Assembly: GCA_028291515.1 (NCBI GenBank)
Contig: JAQGHU010000074.1
Coordinates: forward strand, 175,051 to 239,050
Source: Schlesneria sp.
GTDB taxonomy: Bacteria > Planctomycetota > Planctomycetia > Planctomycetales > Planctomycetaceae
DNA length: 64,000 nt
Direction of reading: 5' to 3'
Part shown: positions 28,762-38,465 of the stretch, in pieces
Layout of the letters: each line of letters begins with the position of its first letter
How positions within the stretch are numbered: position 1 is the stretch's first letter
Notes under the pieces: generated by a model
Databases searched by the model: none
What the model saw: the letters and a program-made list of their open reading frames with translations, nothing else
Told to the model about the DNA's origin: nothing
Made by a program: the position numbers and the translations under genes

Positions 28762-31700
28762 TCATGGCGCGACAGACGCCGCCTCTTTGCGGGCCGCTCG
28801 CCAATCGGCGAACCACTGGATGACGTAGAAGAACACGGGTGTCAGCAAGATTCCGAACATCGTGACCCCCAGCATCCCGGCGAACACGGCGACTCCCAGC
28901 GTGCGTCTCATTTCAGCACCGGCCCCCTGACCGATCATCAATGGCACCACGCCCAGGATGAACGCGAACGACGTCATGATGATCGGTCGCAGCCGCAGTT
29001 GACACGCATCCAGAGTCGCTTGGAAGCGATCGACACCCGCTTCGTGACGCGATCGTGCGAATTCGACAATCAGAATCGCGTTTTTGCAGGCCAAGCCGAC
29101 CAGCACGACGAAACCGATTTGCGTGAAGATGTTGATGTCCATATTGGCGAACAGCACACCGGCGATTGAACACAGCAAACACATCGGCACTACGAGGATC
29201 ACGGCCAAGGGCAAAGCCCAGCTTTCGTACTGTGCCGCCAGCACGAGGAACACGAGCACCACAGCCAGCAAGAACGCATACATGGCGGTATTTCCCGCCT
29301 GCAATTGCAGCAGCGCCAACTCGGTCCATTCCGATCGCATCCCCTGAACTAGTCCTTTGTTGGAAATATCTTCCATCAGCTTAATCGCTTGACCAGAACT
29401 GGTTCCCGCGCCCGCGTTCGCATTGATCACCGCCGACGAATAAAGATTGTATCGCAGCAACATCACTGGTCCCGTCGTTTCTCTGACGGTGGCCACCGAC
29501 GACAACGGAACCATCTCACCATGAGTATTGCGCACCTTCAGTCGTCTCAGATCGTCGGTCTTCATGCGAAACTTGGAGTCGGCCTGGACGTTGACCTGCC
29601 ACGTACGACCGAAGCGATTGAAGTCATTGACGTACAACGATCCGAAATGCACCTGCAGAGTATTGAAGAGTTCTGCGATGGAGACTCCCATCGTCTTCGC
29701 AGCGGCGCGATCGATGTCGAGGTACAACCAGGGGGTGTCCGCGCGAAAACTGGTGAAGAGACCGCGCAGTCCGGGTTCGCGATTCGCTTCATCGACGATC
29801 TGCTGACTGACATCTTCCAGGGTGCTTAGCCCATTGTCGCCGCGATCTTCGATCACAATCTTGAATCCGCCTGCGGTCCCCAATCCGTCAACGGGTGGAG
29901 CGCCGAAGACGTTGATCATGCCATCGGAAATCTGTGCGTCGAATTGCTCTTTCAGCCCCTCGGCAATGATGTCCGCCGACAACCCGTGATGGGCTCGACT
30001 GTGGAAATCTTTCAGCATGACATACATCGTGCCGAAGTTGGGAGCATTCGCCCCGAGCAGGATCGACTGTCCGGCAATGGCCATCGTATGGTCCACGCCA
30101 TCCGCCTTCCCGGCGATTTCTTCCAGTCGCACCATGACCTGGTTGGTCCGGTCGAGCGATGCGGAATCGGGAAGCTGCACATTCACCAGCAGATACCCCT
30201 TGTCTTGCGAAGGAATGAAGCCGGTCGGAGTTTTTTGAAAGAGGTCGTACGTCAGATAGAGCAACCCGCCGTAGAGCAGCAGTACCAACGCACTTCCGCG
30301 CATCATCACTGCGACCGTTCTCACATAGCCCGTGGTCACTGCTGAGAACGCATAGTTGAAGATGCGGAAAAACCACCCCAATGAAGCGTTGATCAACCCC
30401 GCCGTCAGCCAGGCCACAACCGCACCGATCGCAGCGCAAATCCAGGGAAGCATCGTTACGACGTCCGGGGACAATGTCGCCATGGAGTCGGCAAACTGCG
30501 TCGTGACCCAAGGGGCGAGGTTCGCATATCCGAGCCAGCCACCAACAATCATCAATCCAAACCGAGGCAGCGCGTCCCCATGCCCGTGCGTCTTGGGTTT
30601 GAGCAGCAGCGTCGCCAAAGCAGGACTTAGCGTCAGCGAATTGAACGCCGAAATGAGCGTGGAGATTGCGATCGTGATCGCGAATTGCCTGAAAAACTGG
30701 CCGACAATCCCGGAGATAAACGCACAGGGTATGAATACGGCCGTCAGCACCAACCCCACCGCAACGACGGGACCGGACACTTCGTCCATCGCGCGAATCG
30801 CCGCATCACGCGGCGACAGCCCTTCCTCGATATGATGTTCCACGGCTTCGACGACGACGATGGCATCGTCGACAACGATCCCGATTGCCAGCACCAGGCC
30901 GAACAGAGTCAACGTATTCAAGCTGAAACCAACCGCCAGCATTGCGGCAAACGTACCGACGACTGCAACGGGAACGGCGACCAGAGGAATGATGGCAGCT
31001 CGCCATCCCTGCAGGAACACCAACACCACGACTGCCACCAGCAGCACGGCATCGCGCAGGGAGTGGAAGACTTCGTTCACCGATTCTTGAATGAACGGCG
31101 TCGTGTCATAAACGATGGAATACTCGACACCCTTCGGGAATCGCTGTCGCATATCTTCCATCTTGGCGCGGACCAGTTGAGCGGTCTGCAACGCATTCGA
31201 TCCCGGAAGCTGGTAAACAGACAAAGCGACCGAGGGCTTGCCATCCAAGGTACAAAACTGGTCATACCCCAAGGCCCCCAGTTCCGTATGTGACACGTCC
31301 TGCAATCGGATCAGCCGCGAATCGTCGCTGGATTTGAGAATCATCCGGCCGAATTGATCGTCTTCCGTCAATCGACCCAGAGTACTCATCGTGTATTGAA
31401 AGACCTGGTCTTTCGGTGCCGGCGGCTGACCGATCTGACCCGCGGCAACTTGAGTGTTCTGTTGCTCAATCGCCTGGATGATGTCTGTTGTTCCGAGATT
31501 TCGGACAGCCATCTGATCGGGATCCAGCCAGATACGCATGCTGTAATCGCGCTGACCCAGAAACGCGATGTCGCCCACGCCCGCCAGTCGCGACAATTCG
31601 TCGCGCAATTGAATTGTGGCGTAGTTACTGAGGTACAGGTTGTCGCGCGATCCGTCAGGTGAGTAGAGGTTGATGATCACCAGTTGGCTGGGCGATTTCT

Positions 31701-32094
31701 TTTTGACCGTCACGCCGCGGCGTTGTACCAGCGGTGGCAAAATCGGCTGAGCGAGTGCGACGCGGTTCTGCACCATGACCTGGGCCAGATTGAGATCCGT
31801 CCCCGGGCGGAAGGTGACCGTCAGCGTGAAGTTGCCGTCGTTTGTGCATTGAGATGACATGTACATCATGCTCTCAACGCCGTTCACCTGCTGTTCGATC
31901 GGCGCAGCGACGGTATCAGCCACCGTCTTCGCGTTGGCACCCGGATAGACGGCCGACACTTCCACAGTCGGTGGAGTGATCTCGGGATATTGGGTCACCG
32001 GCAGATTAAAGACGGCCAGGAAACCAGCGAGCGTGATCACGATGGATAGCACGGTCGCGAAGATGGGCCGATCGATAAAGAAACGCGAAAACAT
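28762..32094 (-). CDS. RND efflux transporter, HAE1 (AcrB/MexB) type, with central insertion
   Basis: Inner-membrane proton-driven drug exporter of 1110 residues. N-terminal MFSRFFIDRPIFATVLSIV, the proton-relay helix GLVLAIGIVVDDAIVVVEAVEH, a C-terminal relay helix CKNAILIVEFAR and PTGFIPSQDKGYLLVNVQLP are all present, so it should be active. Relative to the neighbouring RND protein it carries 56 extra residues in the central cytoplasmic loop (insert region residues 501-570, window about 30385-30594), including two hydrophobic stretches. It is the third gene of the mfp-rnd-rnd transcript and is separated from the second by a long inverted repeat. ATG at 32094. Confidence 0.95.
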   Translation of the reverse strand: MFSRFFIDRPIFATVLSIVITLAGFLAVFNLPVTQYPEITPPTVEVSAVYPGANAKTVADTVAAPIEQQVNGVESMMYMSSQCTNDGNFTLTVTFRPGTDLNLAQVMVQNRVALAQPILPPLVQRRGVTVKKKSPSQLVIINLYSPDGSRDNLYLSNYATIQLRDELSRLAGVGDIAFLGQRDYSMRIWLDPDQMAVRNLGTTDIIQAIEQQNTQVAAGQIGQPPAPKDQVFQYTMSTLGRLTEDDQFGRMILKSSDDSRLIRLQDVSHTELGALGYDQFCTLDGKPSVALSVYQLPGSNALQTAQLVRAKMEDMRQRFPKGVEYSIVYDTTPFIQESVNEVFHSLRDAVLLVAVVVLVFLQGWRAAIIPLVAVPVAVVGTFAAMLAVGFSLNTLTLFGLVLAIGIVVDDAIVVVEAVEHHIEEGLSPRDAAIRAMDEVSGPVVAVGLVLTAVFIPCAFISGIVGQFFRQFAITIAISTLISAFNSLTLSPALATLLLKPKTHGHGDALPRFGLMIVGGWLGYANLAPWVTTQFADSMATLSPDVVTMLPWICAAIGAVVAWLTAGLINASLGWFFRIFNYAFSAVTTGYVRTVAVMMRGSALVLLLYGGLLYLTYDLFQKTPTGFIPSQDKGYLLVNVQLPDSASLDRTNQVMVRLEEIAGKADGVDHTMAIAGQSILLGANAPNFGTMYVMLKDFHSRAHHGLSADIIAEGLKEQFDAQISDGMINVFGAPPVDGLGTAGGFKIVIEDRGDNGLSTLEDVSQQIVDEANREPGLRGLFTSFRADTPWLYLDIDRAAAKTMGVSIAELFNTLQVHFGSLYVNDFNRFGRTWQVNVQADSKFRMKTDDLRRLKVRNTHGEMVPLSSVATVRETTGPVMLLRYNLYSSAVINANAGAGTSSGQAIKLMEDISNKGLVQGMRSEWTELALLQLQAGNTAMYAFLLAVVLVFLVLAAQYESWALPLAVILVVPMCLLCSIAGVLFANMDINIFTQIGFVVLVGLACKNAILIVEFARSRHEAGVDRFQATLDACQLRLRPIIMTSFAFILGVVPLMIGQGAGAEMRRTLGVAVFAGMLGVTMFGILLTPVFFYVIQWFADWRAARKEAASVAP

Positions 32095-32161
32095 AAATCA
32101 ACTCGCGGTCATGCGAACGAATCTGACTTCGTCCTAAACTCTTCAACAGGTGAACCGAATG

Positions 32162-32228
32162 GCGTCAGCCCCCGAATAGTTGGAGTGCTGCACTTGTGGC
32201 CAACCAATTTTGGTCCGGGGGCTGACGC
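32162..32228. repeat. 13-bp inverted repeat between the two RND genes
   Basis: GCGTCAGCCCCCG (32162-32174) and its exact complement CGGGGGCTGACGC (32216-32228) flank a 41-nt loop in the 186-nt gap between the RND genes. The stem is very GC-rich but not followed by a T-run, so it may be a dispersed palindrome or an mRNA processing/attenuation structure rather than a classical terminator. Confidence 0.6.
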
Positions 32229-32280
32229 TTGCCGGCTTACCTTGTCCTCTGAAATTCGTCGGTGGTCTCGTCCTTCAAGT

Positions 32281-35200
32281 TCAGTGGACAGTTTCCTCTT
32301 CATTCTCCACTGCAATCGTTGCGGGAATCGTGTCTGAGTCTGATTCCTCAGTGACGATCGATGGCTTTGGGCTTCGAGCACGTGATGCTTTGCTGGTCGT
32401 CATCCGTTGATAAGTGCGCGTGACGAAGCGCCGCGCGAATCCAAACTGCAGCGTATCGATAATCGCACGCCCCACTCGCGGCACGATGCCGGTCGAGAAG
32501 AGATGCCATTCACTCATCCAGTCGATGACATAGAAGAAAATCGGTGTCAGAAAAATACCGAAGAATGTCACCCCCAGCATCCCGCTGAAGACCGCTGTCC
32601 CGAGGGCTCGCCGCATTTCAAAGCCGGCACCATGGGCAATGACCAGCGGCAGCACACCAAGGATGAAGGCAAACGACGTCATCATGATCGGTCGCAAACG
32701 CAACTCACAAGCCTGCAGCGTCGCTTCGCGTCGAGGCACCCCCGTCTCACGGCGGTATTTGGCAAACTCAACGATCAAGATGGCGTTCTTACTCGCCAGT
32801 CCGATCAGCACAACGAAGCCGATCTGCGTGAAGACGTTGATATCCATCTTGGCGTAACCGACCCCAGCGATCGAACTGAGGACGCACATCGGCACCACGA
32901 GAATGACTGCCAATGGCAGCGCCCAGCTTTCATAGAGGGCGGCGAGCACCAGAAACACGAACGCGACGGAGAAGGCAAAAACCACCATTCCCGTGTTCCC
33001 AGCAATTTGCTCCAAGTAGGCGATTTCAGTCCATTCATAGGACATCGATCTGGGCAGTTCGCGCTCACAAAGACGCTGCAATGCTTCATTCGCCTGCCCC
33101 GTACTGTAACCGGGAGCCACATTCCCCTGGATCGCGGCCGCCGGGTACATGTTGTAGCGCGTCAACACGAGCGGTCCGCTGATCTGCCGAACGGTCGACA
33201 CTGTCCCCAACGGCACCATGCCGCCGTGGATATTGCGAACTCGCAGCTTCCGCACGTCTTCCACTTCATTCCGGAAGCGAGCGTCCGCCTGCACGATGAC
33301 CTGCCAGGTGCGGCCGAATCGATTGAAATCGTTGACGTAACGTGAACCCAGATACGCCTGCATCGTCCCAAACACGTCGCCCAGGTTCACTCCCTGCATC
33401 AGACACGCATCTCGATCGACATCGGCAAACAACTGAGGCGAATTCGCTTTGAAAACCGTGAACAGCCCCGAGACGGCAGGTTCACCGGGAGTGCGGACAG
33501 TTTCGCCGTTGATCTGCTTTTCCATCGACTTGCTTTTGTCAATCAGGCTATCTGTCTGAGCCTGCAGCATTTCCAATCCGACATCGCCGCGGTCTTCAAT
33601 CATCAGTTTGAATCCCCCGGCACGTCCCAAGCCTGATACCGCGGGTGGGGCGAACAATTGCATGCTCGCTTCGGGAATCTCCGCTGCGAGACGTTTCCGA
33701 AGACTTGTCAGGATCGCTTCGGCACCCTGCGTCGCCGGGTCGTGCCGATCGGCGAAATCTTTCAGGATGATAAACATCGAACCAAAGTTCGATCCATACG
33801 CACTGAGTGTAAACGAGTTGCCCGCGACCGAATTGACGTTCTTGACACCCGGCGTTTCCAACGCGATCTTTTCGATCTTCGCAATGACTTCGCGCGTTCG
33901 AATGGCCGAGGAAGCATCCGGCAACTGGATGCTGGCGACGACATATCCTTTGTCCTGAGAAGGGATGAACCCGGTCGGAAGCTGATTGAATCCCCAATAG
34001 GTCAACCACAGCAATCCGCCATAGACGATCAACACCAGCGCTGGAACGCGCAGAAGTCGTCCCACCAGGCGTGAGTAAATCGTTGTCGAAAACTTGAATC
34101 CCCTGTTGAAGAGCCTGAAGAACCAGCCGAGCGACACGTCGATCAGCCAGGTAAGAAAGTCACGCTTCGCCGATCGCGGCTTGAGCAGCATCGCCGCGAG
34201 CGCGGGACTGAGCGTCAGGGAATTCAATGTGGAAATGATCGTCGAAATAGCAATCGTCAGCGCGAACTGTCGGAAGAACTGGCCTACGATTCCTGAAATG
34301 AACGCGCAGGGAATGAAGACGGCGCTCAGGACGAGGCCCACGGCGATCACGGGACTGGCAACCTCATGCATCGCCTGTCGGGCAGCATCGCGAGGAGCCA
34401 AGCCGTGCTCGATATGATGCTCCACCGCTTCAACCACGACGATCGCATCGTCGACGACGATCCCGATCGCCAGTACCAGGCCGAAGAGGGTGAGGTTATT
34501 TAAGCTGAAGCCCACAATCGCCATTGCGGCGAATGTCCCGATGATGGCGACGGGGACAGCGATGAGCGGAATGATGGCCGCTCGCCATCCCTGCAAGAAG
34601 ACCAACACGACGATGGCGACCAGGATGATCGCATCGCGAAGAGCGTTGAAGACTTCCCCCACTGATTCCCGGATGAACGGAGTTGTGTCGTAGCCGATCG
34701 TGTATTCAACGCCTTCGGGGAAATCCTGGGACAGCTCCTTCATCTTCGCTTTGACTTGATCAGCGGTATCCAGCGCGTTGGCGTCAGGAAGCTGGAAGAT
34801 CGCCAAACCCACCGTAGGACTTCCGTCGAATCGATTGCTCACGTCCTGGCTGCGTGCGTTGATCTCGACTCGACCAATGTCTTTGATGCGGACAAGTTGG
34901 CCATGTTCACCAGTTCGAACAATCACGTCTTCAAAGTCTTCAACTTCCGTCAGACGACCTTTGACGCTGAGTGGCACTTGAAGCAGTTGTCCATGCTGCG
35001 ATGGTGGCTGACCGATTTGCCCCGTCGCGATCGACAAATTTTGCTCGCGGAGCGCATTGACGACATCCTGAACAGCAATACCGCGAACAGCCAGCTTTTC
35101 GGGATCAACCCAGATGCGCATGCTATAGTCGCGTTGACCAAACACCAGCACCTCGCTGATGCCGGGTAATCGCGAAAGCTCATCTTTCAGACGCAAGACC

Positions 35201-35676
35201 GCGTAGTTGCTGAGATAAAGCTGATCATAGCGCTCGCTGGGAGACTTCAGACTGACGGTCAGCAGAATATCGGGCGAACGTTTCTTGGTTGTGACGCCGG
35301 TCTGTCGGACGACGTCCGGTAGAGACGGCATCGCCAGACTGACTCGATTCTGGACCAATACCTGACAAAGGTTCAAATCAACGCCTGGCTTGAAGGTGAC
35401 CGTCAACGTGTAAGAACCGTCGTTGGTGCTTTGCGAAGTCATGTACAACATGTCTTGCACGCCGTTCACCTGTTGCTCAATCGGCGCGGCTACTGTTTGA
35501 GCAACCACCTGGGCACTCGCCCCGGGATAGTTGCAGTCGACCTGAATCGTCGGTGGCGCGACCGGTGGATACTGAGCAATCGGCAATGTAAAGACGGCGA
35601 TCCCCCCCGCTAACGTGATCAAGATGGAGATCACGGAGGCAAAAATCGGCCGGTCGATGAAGAACTGCGAGAACAC
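32281..35676 (-). CDS. RND efflux transporter, HAE1 (AcrB/MexB) type, long C-terminal tail
   Basis: Second HAE1 exporter, 1131 residues. It has MFSQFFIDRPIFASVISIL, PTGFIPSQDKGYVVASIQLP, relay helix GLVLAIGIVVDDAIVVVEAVEH and the late SKNAILIVEFAKYRRE. After the last helix (FFYVIDWMSEW) it extends about 75 residues, ending in a Ser/Asp/Glu-rich stretch, a cytoplasmic tail longer than in AcrB. GTG start at 35676 lies two bases after the stop of the membrane fusion protein, so the two are translationally coupled. Confidence 0.95.
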   Translation of the reverse strand: MFSQFFIDRPIFASVISILITLAGGIAVFTLPIAQYPPVAPPTIQVDCNYPGASAQVVAQTVAAPIEQQVNGVQDMLYMTSQSTNDGSYTLTVTFKPGVDLNLCQVLVQNRVSLAMPSLPDVVRQTGVTTKKRSPDILLTVSLKSPSERYDQLYLSNYAVLRLKDELSRLPGISEVLVFGQRDYSMRIWVDPEKLAVRGIAVQDVVNALREQNLSIATGQIGQPPSQHGQLLQVPLSVKGRLTEVEDFEDVIVRTGEHGQLVRIKDIGRVEINARSQDVSNRFDGSPTVGLAIFQLPDANALDTADQVKAKMKELSQDFPEGVEYTIGYDTTPFIRESVGEVFNALRDAIILVAIVVLVFLQGWRAAIIPLIAVPVAIIGTFAAMAIVGFSLNNLTLFGLVLAIGIVVDDAIVVVEAVEHHIEHGLAPRDAARQAMHEVASPVIAVGLVLSAVFIPCAFISGIVGQFFRQFALTIAISTIISTLNSLTLSPALAAMLLKPRSAKRDFLTWLIDVSLGWFFRLFNRGFKFSTTIYSRLVGRLLRVPALVLIVYGGLLWLTYWGFNQLPTGFIPSQDKGYVVASIQLPDASSAIRTREVIAKIEKIALETPGVKNVNSVAGNSFTLSAYGSNFGSMFIILKDFADRHDPATQGAEAILTSLRKRLAAEIPEASMQLFAPPAVSGLGRAGGFKLMIEDRGDVGLEMLQAQTDSLIDKSKSMEKQINGETVRTPGEPAVSGLFTVFKANSPQLFADVDRDACLMQGVNLGDVFGTMQAYLGSRYVNDFNRFGRTWQVIVQADARFRNEVEDVRKLRVRNIHGGMVPLGTVSTVRQISGPLVLTRYNMYPAAAIQGNVAPGYSTGQANEALQRLCERELPRSMSYEWTEIAYLEQIAGNTGMVVFAFSVAFVFLVLAALYESWALPLAVILVVPMCVLSSIAGVGYAKMDINVFTQIGFVVLIGLASKNAILIVEFAKYRRETGVPRREATLQACELRLRPIMMTSFAFILGVLPLVIAHGAGFEMRRALGTAVFSGMLGVTFFGIFLTPIFFYVIDWMSEWHLFSTGIVPRVGRAIIDTLQFGFARRFVTRTYQRMTTSKASRARSPKPSIVTEESDSDTIPATIAVENEEETVH

Positions 35677-35678
35677 TA

Positions 35679-36908
35679 TCAGTCTTTACCGTGTTCAGGA
35701 GGTTTGGTTTCGGCAGTGGCAGTCTTGGTTGCAGGTGGAGGACTGGCCGACAACTTGGCGGCATCAGAAGGAAGCACAAAGGGTCGAACCGCGACTTTCG
35801 TTCCAGGGCGTACGCGCTGCAAGCCCGAGACGACGATGCGATCTTGAAGCGAAATATCTCCTTCAATGACGCGACGGCCACCGCGCGACACCCCCACCGT
35901 GACGCGACGATAAGCAATCTCATCTTTGTCGTTAACGACATACACGAAGCGCTGACCTTGATCAGCGCCCAGCGCCTCTTCGCGAATCATCAGTGCGGGA
36001 TGAGGAACACCGATCGGCACCTGCACTCGCACGAACATCCCGGGTGCCAGAAAGCGATATTTGTTTTCGACGATGGCTCGCAGTCGCAAGGTCCCGGTGG
36101 TGGCATCAACCTGGTTGTCGATGAAATTGACCGTCCCCTCGAGTGGGAAATCCTCTTCGTCGGCCAGCCCGATCTTTACTTTCGTTTCACTGTCGCGGGC
36201 AGATTTCATCTTTCCCTGCTGGATCAGGCGGCGAATTCGCAAGACGGTCCGTTCGTCGACGTCGAAATAGGCATGAATCCTGTTCAACGAAACAATCGTG
36301 GCCAGCGGTGTATCGTCGGCCTTCACCAGATTTCCTGGATCGACCAATCGACGACTGATCTGACCATCGAGCGGCGAGGTGATCTTCGTAAAAGCCAGAT
36401 TCAATTCCGCGGCATCCTGGCTGGCGACCGCCGCGTCCAAAGTCGCCAGGGCTTCACTATGATCGGACTCGGCACTTTCGAAGACTTCCTGAGTAATCGT
36501 TTTCTTCTCGATCAATTGCCGAGCTCGAGTCAACTGTCGTGAAAAGCGATCCATGCGAGCTTTCGCCTGCGCCGTCGTGGCACGAGCTTTTTCGACTTCT
36601 GCCTTGTACGAACGCGGATCAACTTCGGCCAGAACGTCCCCTGCCTTGACGTCGGCACCGTCTTCAAATCTCACGAGATCCAGATACCCGGTCACTCGCG
36701 CCCGAACTTCAACGGTATTCACGGCCATCGTTCGGCCAGTGAACTCTTCCGTTTCCGTCACAATCTCTTCGATTGGAGAGGCAATGAAAACTTCTGGCGG
36801 TTTCGGCGCGGGTGCCTTGGCAACCTGCGCGTGACATCCCGCAACAGCAACAATTCCCAGAATCGCTAGCAATGACCAGCGGCGATCAGCCTCGCCAAAT
36901 ATTTGCAT
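35679..36908 (-). CDS. RND membrane fusion protein, lipoprotein
   Basis: Periplasmic adaptor (AcrA/MexA type) linking the RND pump to an outer-membrane channel. The 409-residue protein has a lipoprotein signal ending AVAGC (Cys 25), a barrel-sandwich start VTGYLDLVRFEDGADVKAGD, a coiled-coil hairpin (ARATTAQAKARMDRFSRQLTR through TQEVFESAESDHSEALATLD), TSPLDGQISRRLVDPGNLV and a beta-barrel region up to RVRPGTKVAV. Residues after about 375 are a Pro/Ala/Lys tail. The ATG at 36908 begins the signal; longer upstream codons are not signal-like. First gene of the efflux transcript, divergent from tetR. No TolC-type gene is nearby. Confidence 0.93.
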   Translation of the reverse strand: MQIFGEADRRWSLLAILGIVAVAGCHAQVAKAPAPKPPEVFIASPIEEIVTETEEFTGRTMAVNTVEVRARVTGYLDLVRFEDGADVKAGDVLAEVDPRSYKAEVEKARATTAQAKARMDRFSRQLTRARQLIEKKTITQEVFESAESDHSEALATLDAAVASQDAAELNLAFTKITSPLDGQISRRLVDPGNLVKADDTPLATIVSLNRIHAYFDVDERTVLRIRRLIQQGKMKSARDSETKVKIGLADEEDFPLEGTVNFIDNQVDATTGTLRLRAIVENKYRFLAPGMFVRVQVPIGVPHPALMIREEALGADQGQRFVYVVNDKDEIAYRRVTVGVSRGGRRVIEGDISLQDRIVVSGLQRVRPGTKVAVRPFVLPSDAAKLSASPPPATKTATAETKPPEHGKD

Positions 36909-36979
36909 AGTGACTTCTTGATACCCACAGGGTGATGGCATGAGCCTTCGGATGTTACTTATCAACTTCTTCAGAAATG

Positions 36980-36993
36980 ACTGACCAGTCAGT
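36980..36993. promoter_or_regulatory. likely TetR operator in the efflux/tetR intergenic region
   Basis: ACTGAC-CA-GTCAGT is a near-perfect palindrome (6-bp arms, 2-bp centre) flanked by AAAT/ATTT-type bases, placed between the divergent membrane fusion gene and tetR. Its size and symmetry fit a TetR-family dimer, and the position would let one repressor control both promoters. Binding is inferred. Confidence 0.65.
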
Positions 36994-37112
36994 ATTTGGC
37001 CATGATACCGCAATGGATGGACATTCTTCAAGCAGAACATCATCCTTCTGTCATACACTTCAATTCGAAGCTCCTTACAGAGTTTTTCGAACATTTCTGG
37101 AAATTCAGATCG

Positions 37113-37742
37113 ATGCCGGCCAAGTCATCACCCAACCGTCCGTCACGGGCGGATCGTCGCTCGGAACGTCAGCAGGCCATTATCGAGGCGGCTGCCAAGC
37201 TGTTCGCACAACTTGGTTACAGCGGTTGCGAGATGGAGCGGGTTTCCACCGAACTGGGCATTGCGAAAGGAACCCTCTACCTCTACTTCCCCGGCAAGCA
37301 AGATTTATTCTTCGCTTGCGTCGATTTGGGAATGGGTCAGATGCAAGAAGCCATTCGAGAGGCCACCGCGACAGCGAGCGACCCTTTTGAAATGATCGCA
37401 CTGGCGATTCGTGCCTACCTTAATTTCTTTGATGAAAATCCTCATTACGTCGAGTTGATCATTCAGGAGCGGGCCAACTTCAAAGATCGCAAACGGCCCA
37501 CATACTTCGAACACCGCGATGCCAACCGTGGCCCCTGGCGGCAACTGTACACGGACCTCGTCGCCGAAGGAAAATTACGCGACGATGTTCCCGTCGAGCA
37601 GATGCTCAACAGCGTTGGAAACATGATCTATGGGACAATGTTCACCAACCTCTTCATCGGCCGAAATATCTCTCTCGACGAACAGTATCACGCAATCTAC
37701 GAGATCGCCTTGCGTGGAATCACCCGCCAGACAGCGAATTGA
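37113..37742 (+). CDS. TetR-family transcriptional regulator of the efflux locus
   Basis: A 209-residue repressor. The N-terminal helix-turn-helix is clear: RQQAIIEAAAKLFAQLGYSG, then MERVSTELGIAKGTLYLYFPGKQDLF at about residues 38-63; the rest is a helical ligand domain (YLNFFDENPHYVELIIQERA). The ATG at 37113 begins a short basic arm; the frame extends upstream without HTH-like sequence. It is divergent from the mfp-rnd-rnd genes with a palindromic operator in the 204-nt gap, so it most likely represses them until an inducer binds. Confidence 0.92.
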   Translation: MPAKSSPNRPSRADRRSERQQAIIEAAAKLFAQLGYSGCEMERVSTELGIAKGTLYLYFPGKQDLFFACVDLGMGQMQEAIREATATASDPFEMIALAIRAYLNFFDENPHYVELIIQERANFKDRKRPTYFEHRDANRGPWRQLYTDLVAEGKLRDDVPVEQMLNSVGNMIYGTMFTNLFIGRNISLDEQYHAIYEIALRGITRQTAN

Positions 37743-37757
37743 TCACGCGAATCGGTA

Positions 37758-38465
37758 CTAGGATGCGGCCTCTACCAACTGCAGAAAGCGGGTCGCAAAC
37801 TTGGGCCCAGTCCCCGTGTCTTCATGTTTAAAGAACACGTAGGCCCGGCCCCAATCTTGAGCTTTGATGTTTTTGATCCATTGGCGTAGCTCTTTGTCGG
37901 AATACTCTTCGCGTCTCAGCCGCACGTATCCCCAGTCAGTAGTACTGACCAGATTGACGGGGGGCAGATCTTCCGCATCGGCCACACACAACGCACAGGA
38001 GTGGGCACGGAGGCAAGCGTACACTTCCTCGTCAAACCAGCTCTCATGCCGGAATTCGAACGTGATCGGCGTTCTGTTGTCGACGACGTTCAGAAAACCA
38101 TCCAACCGTGCCAAGTCCTTCTTGAAATTCGGCGGCAACTGAAACAGTAGCGGTCCCTGCTGCGCTTTCAGTACCGCTGCCGTCTGCAGAAGGTCGTCGA
38201 CCTGCTCGGCACAGTCATTCAGTCGCTTGCGATGAGTAATCGTCTGTGGGGCCTTCAGCACGAAACGAAACGACTTGGGAGTCTGCTGAGCCCACGATTC
38301 CACCACGCTTGCGGCTGGCATGCGATAGAACGAATTGTTGATCTCGACCGTGGAAAACTGCTGCGAGTAATACTCCAACATCTCTTTCTGCGGCAGCTTC
38401 TCGGGATAGAAGCTCCCCTTCCATTCCTTGTAGCTATATCCGCTGGTCCCAACTAGAAATTGCAT
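37758..38465 (-). CDS. DUF72 family protein
   Basis: A 235-residue DUF72 (YecE-like) TIM-barrel-like protein of unknown biochemical role. It shows the family opening FLVGTSGYSYKEWKGSFYPE, EMLEYYSQQFSTVEINNSFY and RMPAASVVESWAQQTPKSFRFVLKAPQTITH, TFEFRHESWFDEEVYACL and the closing YVFFKHEDTG motif. Length is normal. The ATG at 38465 is used rather than the GTG three codons upstream. It converges on the tetR gene with a 15-nt gap. Confidence 0.9.
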   Translation of the reverse strand: MQFLVGTSGYSYKEWKGSFYPEKLPQKEMLEYYSQQFSTVEINNSFYRMPAASVVESWAQQTPKSFRFVLKAPQTITHRKRLNDCAEQVDDLLQTAAVLKAQQGPLLFQLPPNFKKDLARLDGFLNVVDNRTPITFEFRHESWFDEEVYACLRAHSCALCVADAEDLPPVNLVSTTDWGYVRLRREEYSDKELRQWIKNIKAQDWGRAYVFFKHEDTGTGPKFATRFLQLVEAAS

